Assembly: GCA_002315455.1 (NCBI GenBank)
Contig: DCGG01000016.1
Location: forward strand, 302-17,262
From: Lentisphaeria bacterium UBA1784
GTDB lineage: Bacteria > Verrucomicrobiota > Lentisphaeria > Victivallales > Victivallaceae
Reading direction: 5' to 3'
DNA length: 16,961 nucleotides
The translations under genes and the position numbers were made by a program. The notes under the pieces were generated by a model. That model worked only from the letters and a program-made list of their open reading frames with translations. It did not search any database and was not told where the DNA came from. Of this stretch, positions 6,928-14,028 are shown piece after piece (position 1 is the stretch's first letter; the number at the start of each line of letters is the position of its first letter).

Positions 6928-9144
6928 CTATTGCAGGCCGGTTTCGAAATTGAAAAGGGACTGCTCCTCCGCATTCCAGTTGGCAAAGCGGAGATCGTAG
7001 AAATCAAGGAGTCCCGGAACCCGGGGCACTGAAACGATTTTGCGGGGATAGAGCCTCGTCATACCGTCAAGTTTGTTTTTTCTGACCGTAAACCGGTTGC
7101 CCCTGGCGTCCCGGATGTCCCCTTCCGCGGGGATCACGGTCCGGGTGATCAGGAGCACCGGCCGGCCGTAACGGTACAGCTCCACCGGGAGCATGGAGGC
7201 CCCGGCCAGGGCCTTCACCGCGTCGCGCTCCAGTTCCACATGGGCCAGGACCTTGCCGACGCCCATGGCCGCCAGTTCCCGGACCGCCATGGAATTAGCC
7301 ACGGGGAGCGCTCCCCCCGCCGTGATCAGGATGTCCGGGAGATCCTTGAGAAGCGCAATCCCGTACAGCGCCACGGTGCGGAAACGCCGGATCCCCAGAT
7401 CGTAAGCCCGGCGAATGGCCCCCTGCAAAGCCTGCAGTTTCTCCTCGGGACAGAATTCCGGCAGGATCGCCTCCTGAATGGCCTTGCTGACAGCAAAAAC
7501 ATCGCAGGCGCGGATGGCTTTCCGGTTTCCCGGCATCTCGCCATTGGGGGAGACGGCCACGGTTTCGGGGGTATCCCCGACCGTTGGATGAGACCCTTTT
7601 TCAAACAATGCCTTCCGGAATTTTTCGAGACCGGAGGAAGCGTCCGAAAACACCGCTTCCGGGGGAAGATCGCGCTTCACCTCATCCCAGAATGCCCTCC
7701 GTGCGCTTTTCAAAACCGCCGCAGGGCAGAAGAAATCCCCCTCCACCGACACCCGGGGTGCGGCGGAAAACACTCCGGAATCCGCTTCCAGGAAAGCCGC
7801 CGCCACGGTGTCCGGCGACAGCGGGTGCTTTTGAGCGGGGGCAAGGTCCCAGGCGTACGTCCATTCCCGGAAAGGCGCATTGCCGACCCGAACCAGCAAT
7901 TCGTCCTGACGGACATGGATCTCCAGATCCAGCACTTTGCAGGGAGCGGGAAGCGCGGCGATCCGGCCGGAATAATCCGGAAAACTCTCGCCGATCTTGT
8001 AAACGGCGCCCCGGTCCGGAACCATTTTGTCGCAGCACAGAAAGACCCGGTCCCCTGGCTTGGCCTTGAAGGACGACGCCCTGTTCACAAACATTTTGGT
8101 CACCGTAAAGGCCACGCCCTCTTCGCCGCTCTGGGGCTGGACCCGGACCCGATCCCCCACATGCAGCTTCTTGCCGGTCACAAAGGCAAATCCCCCGGGA
8201 GCAAGCTCGTCGATCACGCCCATGCGCATGCCGGCGGCACCGATGCTTTCGTGGCCTATCAACGCTTCCCTGGGGTGCAGATTATAGAAGCCTCCGGACC
8301 ACTTCCGGCCGCAGGTGCGGCTCAAAAGGTTCCGCGCTTCGCCCAGAAGTTCACGGTGATCCGCCTCCTCCGGCGCATCCAGCATCATCCGGTAGGCGGC
8401 CACGGCATTGGCCACATAATCCGGCTGGCGGAGCCGCCCTTCGATTTTCAGGGAGGCCACACCGGTCCCGCAGAGTTCATCCAGCTGCTCGATCATGCAG
8501 AGGTCCCGGGGGGAAAAGAAGAACCCGTTGCCCCGGCTGCTGAAATAGCGCCGACGGCAGGGCTGCTTGCACTTGCCCCGGTTGCCGGAGGCGCCCCCGA
8601 GCCACGAGGAAAAAAGACACTGCCCGGAAAGGGAACAGCACAACGCCCCGTGGATGAAAACTTCCAGCTCCAAACCGCATCCGGCCAGACGACGCAGTTC
8701 ATCCATGGAGATCTGACGCTCCAGAATAACGCGCTTCACACCCATGGCCTTCGCCATTTCAAGACCGGCGGAATTGTGGAAGCCCATCTGGGTGGAAGCG
8801 TGGATGTTCAGCGCCGGAAAATACTCCCGGATCATCCGCAGTATCCCCAGATCCTGTACGATCAATGCGTCCGGCTGCATCTCCTGAAGCATTGCCAGAT
8901 ATTCGGCACCGGCGGCAAGTTCGGACTCCTTGAGGATGGTGTTCATGGTGACATAGACTTTGCGCCCGCCTTTGTGGAAATGACGGATCACTCCGGCCAT
9001 CACTTCCGGCGTGAAATTTTCGCCCCGCTCACGGGCGTTGAAGCGGGTGAGCCCCGCGTAGATCGCATCGGCACCGGCGTCAAAGGCCGCCAGCGCCGCA
9101 GCGGCGGTCCCGGCTGGGGCAAGCAGTTCAGGTTTCTTCGGCAT
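6928..9144 (-). CDS. U32 family peptidase-like protein (RlhA/YegQ-like, with C-terminal DUF3656-like region)
   Basis: This gene encodes 738 residues and starts at the ATG at 9144 behind AGGAGG. The N-terminus (ELLAPAGTAAAALAAFDAGADAIYAG) and the stretch EVFIHGALCCSLSGQC at residues 161-176 mark the U32 family. Cys169, Cys176, Cys192 and Cys196 match the cysteine cluster that binds an iron-sulphur centre in the U32 relatives UbiU and UbiV. Characterised long U32 proteins hydroxylate 23S rRNA (RlhA) or modify tRNA (TrhP) instead of cutting proteins, so an RNA modification role is as likely as proteolysis. Residues about 320-738 form the extra domains seen in the longer members. It is 3 bp downstream of the membrane protein gene and is probably translated with it. 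The family call is firm; the substrate is not. Confidence 0.9.
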   Translation of the reverse strand: MPKKPELLAPAGTAAAALAAFDAGADAIYAGLTRFNARERGENFTPEVMAGVIRHFHKGGRKVYVTMNTILKESELAAGAEYLAMLQEMQPDALIVQDLGILRMIREYFPALNIHASTQMGFHNSAGLEMAKAMGVKRVILERQISMDELRRLAGCGLELEVFIHGALCCSLSGQCLFSSWLGGASGNRGKCKQPCRRRYFSSRGNGFFFSPRDLCMIEQLDELCGTGVASLKIEGRLRQPDYVANAVAAYRMMLDAPEEADHRELLGEARNLLSRTCGRKWSGGFYNLHPREALIGHESIGAAGMRMGVIDELAPGGFAFVTGKKLHVGDRVRVQPQSGEEGVAFTVTKMFVNRASSFKAKPGDRVFLCCDKMVPDRGAVYKIGESFPDYSGRIAALPAPCKVLDLEIHVRQDELLVRVGNAPFREWTYAWDLAPAQKHPLSPDTVAAAFLEADSGVFSAAPRVSVEGDFFCPAAVLKSARRAFWDEVKRDLPPEAVFSDASSGLEKFRKALFEKGSHPTVGDTPETVAVSPNGEMPGNRKAIRACDVFAVSKAIQEAILPEFCPEEKLQALQGAIRRAYDLGIRRFRTVALYGIALLKDLPDILITAGGALPVANSMAVRELAAMGVGKVLAHVELERDAVKALAGASMLPVELYRYGRPVLLITRTVIPAEGDIRDARGNRFTVRKNKLDGMTRLYPRKIVSVPRVPGLLDFYDLRFANWNAEEQSLFNFETGLQ

Positions 9145-9147
9145 GGA

Positions 9148-9753
9148 TCAGCCCCCTCCTTGAGGCATTTTTTTACGCTGCCGCTCCAGCCGTTTGACCC
9201 ACGAACTGTACAGCACGACCAGCAGGAGTACATTGACAATGATCTCGTTCCGGCCGGATAAAACCATAAGGGAAAGATCCGCCAGATCCGGCTGGAGAGA
9301 AAGCATCAGTGCCAGGAAGACGAAAAACACTGCCACGATCCCCCCCTTTCCCCGGAACCGGGCCTCGTAAGCGGCCAGAAACAGAAAAAGGCAGGAGAGA
9401 AACCCGAAGATCCCGGCAAGAGAGAGATCAAGATGGACCTGCAGCACCACCAGCAGCGTGAAAAATGCAAAATGCACCCCTCCCGCCGCCAGCCGCGGCA
9501 GAAACCCCGCTCCGCCGTCCGGGCGGAAATATTCCGCACCGGTCTGCAGGATCACTGCAATCATGGTGCTCAAAAGCAGCGTTTCTTCAGAAAGTTCCAG
9601 CGAAACCCACTTCCGGCGCCCCCCCAGCACCAGCAGTTCAAAAACAATACCGCATCCCCCCAGAAGGGCGTAGTTGCAGAAATACCGGACAGGAAGACCG
9701 GCCAGATCCCGGATCCATCCGGCCAAAAGCGGTTTTACGGCAAAATCAATCAT
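9148..9753 (-). CDS. Small integral membrane protein of unknown function
   Basis: This gene encodes 201 residues with about six hydrophobic segments (roughly residues 26-45, 57-73, 92-107, 110-127, 136-155 and 170-186) and a basic C-terminus (KRLERQRKKMPQ), so it is an inner-membrane protein. I do not recognise the family. An in-frame stop lies four codons before the ATG at 9753, so no longer start is possible. No Shine-Dalgarno site lies directly in front of this ATG. Instead a 15-codon ORF with GAGGAG ends in an ATGA overlap with it, suggesting translational coupling. The next gene, U32-like, begins 3 bp after its stop, so the two may share a function or merely a transcript. Confidence 0.8.
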   Translation of the reverse strand: MIDFAVKPLLAGWIRDLAGLPVRYFCNYALLGGCGIVFELLVLGGRRKWVSLELSEETLLLSTMIAVILQTGAEYFRPDGGAGFLPRLAAGGVHFAFFTLLVVLQVHLDLSLAGIFGFLSCLFLFLAAYEARFRGKGGIVAVFFVFLALMLSLQPDLADLSLMVLSGRNEIIVNVLLLVVLYSSWVKRLERQRKKMPQGGG

Positions 9754-9797
9754 CGGATCAAATCACTTTCTGAACCGCACGGCGAAGTCATGACCAT
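9750..9797 (-). CDS. 15-residue leader ORF coupled to the membrane protein gene
   Basis: The ATG at 9797 follows GAGGAG by 4 nt and encodes MVMTSPCGSESDLIR, ending in a TGA that shares ATGA with the start of the membrane protein gene. The main gene has no ribosome site of its own, which makes this short ORF plausible as a leader that delivers ribosomes to it. A second in-frame ATG at 9791 is also possible. The peptide itself probably has no function. Confidence 0.45.
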   Translation of the reverse strand: MVMTSPCGSESDLIR

Positions 9798-9828
9798 CGT
9801 TCTCCTCAATATTTCCATTCACCTCAAT

Positions 9829-9857
9829 ACTATACGCCATCCGGCGCATTATGCCAG
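9829..9857 (-). promoter_or_regulatory. Promoter of the membrane protein / U32 operon
   Basis: On the minus strand CTGGCA (9852-9857, 4 of 6 consensus bases) and TATAGT (9829-9834, 5 of 6) are spaced by 17 bp. Transcription would start near 9822, about 25 nt before the leader ORF. An inverted repeat (ATACGCC at 9832-9838 and GGCGCAT at 9843-9849, one G-T pair) fills the spacer and overlaps the -10, so it could be an operator. Confidence 0.45.
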
Positions 9858-9950
9858 TAATAAACCGCGAATAATCCGGATTTTTGCCGTACCGGTCGTC
9901 TCCGGATACGCTGCCTCAAAAATTCGGAGGCATTCCGGGAAAAAAAATAC

Positions 9951-9979
9951 TTGCGAAATACCTTGAATGGCTGTATATT
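9951..9979 (+). promoter_or_regulatory. Sigma-70-like promoter of the LeuA-like / ligase / PFOR operon
   Basis: TTGCGA (9951-9956) and TATATT (9974-9979) are separated by exactly 17 bp in a locally AT-rich stretch. Transcription is expected near 9986, giving a leader of about 125 nt to the ATG at 10111. An ATG at 9988 would sit almost at the 5' end of the transcript. Confidence 0.6.
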
Positions 9980-10060
9980 ATAAAATTATGGACTTTGTGC
10001 GCGAACGCCTGGCGGAGCGTTTCCGCAGAACAAGAAATGCATTTTGCATCCGCCGCAATG

Positions 10061-10089
10061 CCCGGGGGAAAGTAAGGAACACCCCCGGG
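10061..10089 (+). promoter_or_regulatory. GC-rich hairpin in the mRNA leader
   Basis: CCCGGGGG (10061-10068) and CCCCCGGG (10082-10089) are perfect complements around a 13-nt A-rich loop. The hairpin ends 8 nt before the AAGGAGG ribosome site (10097-10103). No T run follows, so it is not an ordinary terminator. It might steer translation of the LeuA-like gene or stabilise the 5' end. Confidence 0.45.
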
Positions 10090-10110
10090 AGACGCGAAGG
10101 AGGTTCCTCA

Positions 10111-11532
10111 ATGAAAAAGATCATGATCGCGGACGCAACCTTGCGTTCCGGAGCCGCAGCAGCAGACGGAGTACTCGGTTTCAAAGAGAAAATCGGGATC
10201 ATTCGCCAGCTTGAGCGACTGCGAGTCGATGTGATCGAAACGGCTCCCCTGCGGAACGGCAAATCCGATGTGCTGCTGCTCCACAGCGCCTCCTCCATCG
10301 TCTCCGGCGTTCTCTCCTGCCCGGCGGACCTGAATGAACAGAGCCTCCGTGCCGCATGGGATGCGGTCAAAGGGGCGAAACACCCCCGGCTTCACCTGCT
10401 TGCTCCGGTTTCCACGGTCCAGATGGAATACTGCGCCCACCAGAAACCCCCGGCAGTCCTGGAAAGCATCCGGACCCTGACCCGTATTGCCAGGGAGGAA
10501 CTGAACGCGGAACTGGAAGTGTCGCTCCTTGACGCCACCCGGGCGGAACCGGATTTTCTGGCACAGGCCGCCGCCGCTGCCGTGGAAGGAGGGGCGGATA
10601 TCCTCACCCTCTGCGATTCCGCCGGGACCCTTTTCCCCATGGAATTTGCGGCTTTCATCACCCGCCTCACCGAGGCTGTGCCGCAGGTCAAATCAATCAC
10701 GCTTTCGGTGGAGTGTTCCGACGCGCTCCACATGGCCACCGCCAGTGCGGCAGTCTGCATGAATCTGGGTGTCACCCAGTTCAAGGCGGCCATTCAGGCG
10801 CCGGAACTGCTGAATCTGAGCGATCTGGCGGATCTGCTGCGCCTCAAAGGGCGGAGTCTGGATGTAACGGCGAACCTCGATATGACCGCCATCCACAAAT
10901 TTGTGGGGATCATTGCCGAACTGATGCAGGGGCCCCGGAATGTTTCGCCCGCCTCGGAACTGGCGGAGGAATCCTCGCTGGACGGCTCCTTCCGGCTCTC
11001 GCAGAATGACGACATGGAATCCGTGGCCTCGGCGGTCAGCCGTCTGGGGTATGAACTTTCCGCCGATGATCTGGGGAAAGTCTATGAGGAATTTCAGCGG
11101 ATCGCCAGCAAAAAGGAAATCGGCTCCAAGGATCTGGACGCCATTGTGGCTACCGTTGCGGTGCAGGCGCCGCCGGTTTATCGGCTCAAGAGCTTCGTCA
11201 TCACCAGCGGAAACATCATCAACGCCATGGCCCACGTGATCCTTGAAAAAGACAACGAGGAAGTTCAGGGGCTCTGCGACGGAGACGGTCCGGTGGATGC
11301 TGCGTTCCGCTCCATCGAAAGCATCCTCGGAAGACATTTTGAACTGGATGACTTCAAGATCTCCGCAGTCACCGAGGGACAGGAAGCCGTGGGATCCAGC
11401 GTGGTCCGGCTGCGTTCCAACGGGAAACTCTATTCCGGCAAGGGCGTTTCCACCGACATCATCGGCGCCGCCATCCGGGCGTATCTGAATGCCCTGAACA
11501 AGATCTGTTTCGATGAGGAGGAAAAGGCATGA
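10111..11532 (+). CDS. 2-isopropylmalate synthase-like protein lacking the metal-binding residues
   Basis: This gene encodes 473 residues from the ATG at 10111, 7 nt after AGGAGG (10098-10103). The same frame is open upstream to an ATG at 9988, adding 41 Arg-rich residues, but the ribosome site favours the shorter form. The fold follows LeuA: a TIM barrel (residues 1-255), the linker subdomain (about 295-345) and a well-kept LeuA allosteric/dimer domain (about 355-465, with GDGPVDAAFRSIESILG). The barrel signatures are broken. TLRDGEQ is TLRSGAA (metal-binding Asp replaced by Ser13), the HxH of the HCHND motif is ECS (Glu201, Ser203), and GERAGN and the SGIHQDG region are absent. Arg12, His95 and Asp169 remain. 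It should therefore not perform the normal metal-dependent condensation, and may be a pseudoenzyme or leucine-type sensor. It is first in an operon and overlaps the next gene by 4 bp. Confidence 0.85.
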   Translation: MKKIMIADATLRSGAAAADGVLGFKEKIGIIRQLERLRVDVIETAPLRNGKSDVLLLHSASSIVSGVLSCPADLNEQSLRAAWDAVKGAKHPRLHLLAPVSTVQMEYCAHQKPPAVLESIRTLTRIAREELNAELEVSLLDATRAEPDFLAQAAAAAVEGGADILTLCDSAGTLFPMEFAAFITRLTEAVPQVKSITLSVECSDALHMATASAAVCMNLGVTQFKAAIQAPELLNLSDLADLLRLKGRSLDVTANLDMTAIHKFVGIIAELMQGPRNVSPASELAEESSLDGSFRLSQNDDMESVASAVSRLGYELSADDLGKVYEEFQRIASKKEIGSKDLDAIVATVAVQAPPVYRLKSFVITSGNIINAMAHVILEKDNEEVQGLCDGDGPVDAAFRSIESILGRHFELDDFKISAVTEGQEAVGSSVVRLRSNGKLYSGKGVSTDIIGAAIRAYLNALNKICFDEEEKA

Positions 11533-14003
11533 AACTCTCTTTTTCCACCAACCGCTGGAATGAATACGCCTTTGACGAATTCATCGACATCGCGGCGGAA
11601 TACAAATTCAACGGCATCGAGATCCACGACATCAAACCCCTGCTGGACCCTTCCCAGCCGGGGTGCCTCACGGCACTGCACCGTCATCTGCAGGAACACC
11701 GTCTGGAGATCTCCTGCCTCGACATGGTGTCGGATATTTCCATCGATCAGCAATCGGCCTGCAGTGAATTCAGGATCTGCCTCGATGCCGCCAGACGTCT
11801 CCGCACCCCCTACCTCCGGCTGAAGGCCGTGAAGGGGTCGGAAGATCAGGTCCGCGCCTTTCTGACCGCAGTTCTTCCGGAGGCCGAAGCTTCCGGCATT
11901 GTGCTTCTGGTGGAAACCGTGGGGCTGTATGCCGACACGGCCAGACTCCGGAGTCTCTTCGAGTCCTTTGTCAGCGACAACCTTGCCGCGCTGTGGGATC
12001 TCCACTATCCCTTCCGGGTCTGCCGCGAAGCACCGGAAACCACGGTGAAAAATCTTGGCGCCTACATCCGGCACGTCCACATGAAGGATTCCGAAAGCGC
12101 CGACAAGCTGATGCTTGTGGGCGAAGGGTCTCTGCCCATTCAGGAGATCATGAACGGCCTCCGCTCCCTCAACTACGACGGGTTCATCTCCATTGAGTGG
12201 GATCCCAGGTGGGACGAGATCTCGGACATTTCCATCGTGTTCCCCCACTTCATCAATTACATGAGCCGCTATGAACTGGCCCGGGCCAGGACGGCGCTGT
12301 ACGACAACAGGAGCCACACCGGAAAATTTCTGTGGAAAAAGGAGACCCTCATCGAGAAGACCTTTTCCCAGATGCTGGATGCGGTGACGGCGGAGTTCCC
12401 GGATCAGCTGGCGTTCAAATACACCACGCTGGACTACACCCGGACTTATTCGGAGTTCCGGGACGATGTGGATCAGTTCGCCCGCTCCCTCATCGCCCTG
12501 GGGGTTGCACCGGGAAGCCATGTGGCAGTCTGGATGACCAACCTTCCCCAGTGGTACATCGCCTTCTGGGCCACCACCAAGATCGGGGCGGTGCTGGTCA
12601 CCATGAACACCGCCTACAAGATCGCCGAGGCGGAATATCTGCTGAAACAGTCGGATACCCACACCTTGATCCTTGAACGGAAATTCCGGGATTCCGACTA
12701 TGCCGGGATCATCCGGGAACTCTGTCCGGAAATGGATACAACGCGCCCCGGTGAGGTCCTCCGGGCCAAGCGGCTGCCCTTCCTGCGCAATGTCATTACC
12801 GTTGGATTCCGGACCCAAGGGGCCATTACCTGGGAAGACGCCCTCTCCCGGGCCCGGAGCGTCCCCATGGAGGAAGTCCGGAGACGGGCCGCCGCCGTGC
12901 ATATCAACGACGTCTGCAACATGCAGTACACTTCGGGGACCACCGGTTTCCCGAAGGGGGTCATGCTGACCCATTACGGGGTGGTGAACAACGGCAAGTG
13001 CATCGGCGACCGCATGGACCTTTCCACTGCGGACCGGATGATGATCCAGGTACCCATGTTCCACTGTTTCGGCATGGTGCTGGCCATGACGGCCTCCATG
13101 ACCCACGGAGCGACACTGCTGCCCCTGCCCTACTTCTCGGCCAAGCCCGCGCTGGCATGCATTGATCAAGAAAAAATCACCTGTTTCCACGGGGTCCCCA
13201 CCATGTTCATCGCCCTTCTCGGGCACGCAGACTTCCCGAAAACGGATTTTTCCTGCATGCGTACCGGCATCATGGCCGGGTCCCCCTGCCCCATCGCCGT
13301 GATGCGGGATGTGATCGACAAAATGCACATGACGGAGATCACCATCGTTTACGGTCAGACCGAGGCGTCTCCGGGATGCACCATGTCCACAACCTCGGAT
13401 CCCATTGAGGACCGGGTGTCGGCGGTGGGCAGGGATCTGCCCGAAATCGAAAACCGGATCGTGGACCCGGAGACCGGCAAAATTCTCCCGGACAATCAGA
13501 TCGGGGAATTCGTCACCCGGGGTTACCACGTCATGAAGGGGTATTACAAGATGCCCAACGAGACCGCCGCCGTAATCGACCGGGACGGCTGGCTCCATAC
13601 CGGAGATCTGGCGCTGCGGACCCCGGAGGGAAATTACCGCATCACCGGACGGCTGAAGGACATGATCATCCGGGGCGGCGAAAACATCTACCCGAAGGAA
13701 ATCGAGGAATTCATCTACACCCACCCGAAAGTCCAGGATGTACAGGTCATCGGCATCCCGGACAAAGCGCTGGGGGAGGAGATCCTTGCCGCCGTGATCC
13801 TGAAACCGGGAGCGACCATGACGGTGGAGGAAATGCAGAATTTCGTCAAAAAGAACATGGCCAAACACAAGGTTCCCCGCTATGTGGATTTTGTGGATGC
13901 ATTTCCCCAGAATGCCGCCGGAAAGATCCTGAAATACAAAATGCGCGAAAACGCCATCCAGAGGCTCCATATTGCCAAAGTCGATGGCATCGTCGCCGAC
14001 TGA
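11529..14003 (+). CDS. Fusion protein: sugar-isomerase-like TIM barrel plus AMP-forming acyl-CoA synthetase
   Basis: This gene encodes 824 residues. Its ATG lies in an ATGA overlap with the LeuA-like gene, behind GAGGAGG. Residues 1-250 are a xylose isomerase-like TIM barrel (sugar phosphate isomerase/epimerase family) with the expected metal ligands Glu129, Asp157, His184 (HVHMKD) and Glu223. Residues about 275-824 are a complete adenylate-forming ligase: P-loop YTSGTTGFPKG at 467-477, YGQTE at 608-612, DGWLHTGD at 686-693, GRLKD at 708-712 and the catalytic Lys799 in NAAGK. The ligase half resembles short- to medium-chain fatty acyl-CoA ligases and should turn a carboxylic acid, ATP and CoA into acyl-CoA. 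Both active sites look intact, so the protein may link an isomerisation to CoA activation. The acid is unknown. There is no sign of a frameshift or assembly join at the domain border near residue 260. Confidence 0.9.
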   Translation: MKLSFSTNRWNEYAFDEFIDIAAEYKFNGIEIHDIKPLLDPSQPGCLTALHRHLQEHRLEISCLDMVSDISIDQQSACSEFRICLDAARRLRTPYLRLKAVKGSEDQVRAFLTAVLPEAEASGIVLLVETVGLYADTARLRSLFESFVSDNLAALWDLHYPFRVCREAPETTVKNLGAYIRHVHMKDSESADKLMLVGEGSLPIQEIMNGLRSLNYDGFISIEWDPRWDEISDISIVFPHFINYMSRYELARARTALYDNRSHTGKFLWKKETLIEKTFSQMLDAVTAEFPDQLAFKYTTLDYTRTYSEFRDDVDQFARSLIALGVAPGSHVAVWMTNLPQWYIAFWATTKIGAVLVTMNTAYKIAEAEYLLKQSDTHTLILERKFRDSDYAGIIRELCPEMDTTRPGEVLRAKRLPFLRNVITVGFRTQGAITWEDALSRARSVPMEEVRRRAAAVHINDVCNMQYTSGTTGFPKGVMLTHYGVVNNGKCIGDRMDLSTADRMMIQVPMFHCFGMVLAMTASMTHGATLLPLPYFSAKPALACIDQEKITCFHGVPTMFIALLGHADFPKTDFSCMRTGIMAGSPCPIAVMRDVIDKMHMTEITIVYGQTEASPGCTMSTTSDPIEDRVSAVGRDLPEIENRIVDPETGKILPDNQIGEFVTRGYHVMKGYYKMPNETAAVIDRDGWLHTGDLALRTPEGNYRITGRLKDMIIRGGENIYPKEIEEFIYTHPKVQDVQVIGIPDKALGEEILAAVILKPGATMTVEEMQNFVKKNMAKHKVPRYVDFVDAFPQNAAGKILKYKMRENAIQRLHIAKVDGIVAD

Positions 14004-14028
14004 CCCTGACGCAGGAGGTGCGTTTATC

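Larger units (their letters stand above)
9754..10110. other. Divergent intergenic region between the two operons
   Basis: This is the only stretch over 300 bases without a main gene. It holds the leader ORF and promoter of the leftward operon (9750-9857), the promoter of the rightward operon (9951-9979), and the 125-nt leader of the LeuA-like gene with its hairpin (10061-10089). The part at 9858-9950 shows nothing I can assign. No terminator, tRNA or riboswitch was recognised. Confidence 0.6.

Noticed and set aside
7240..9261. Plus-strand open frame of 673 codons opposite the U32 gene
   Set aside because: It is a mirror frame of a well-supported minus-strand gene and its product resembles no family.
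11529..14003. The isomerase-ligase fusion as two genes joined by an assembly error
   Set aside because: Codon usage is even across the border, the linker reads smoothly, and there is no repeat or abrupt change at the junction.
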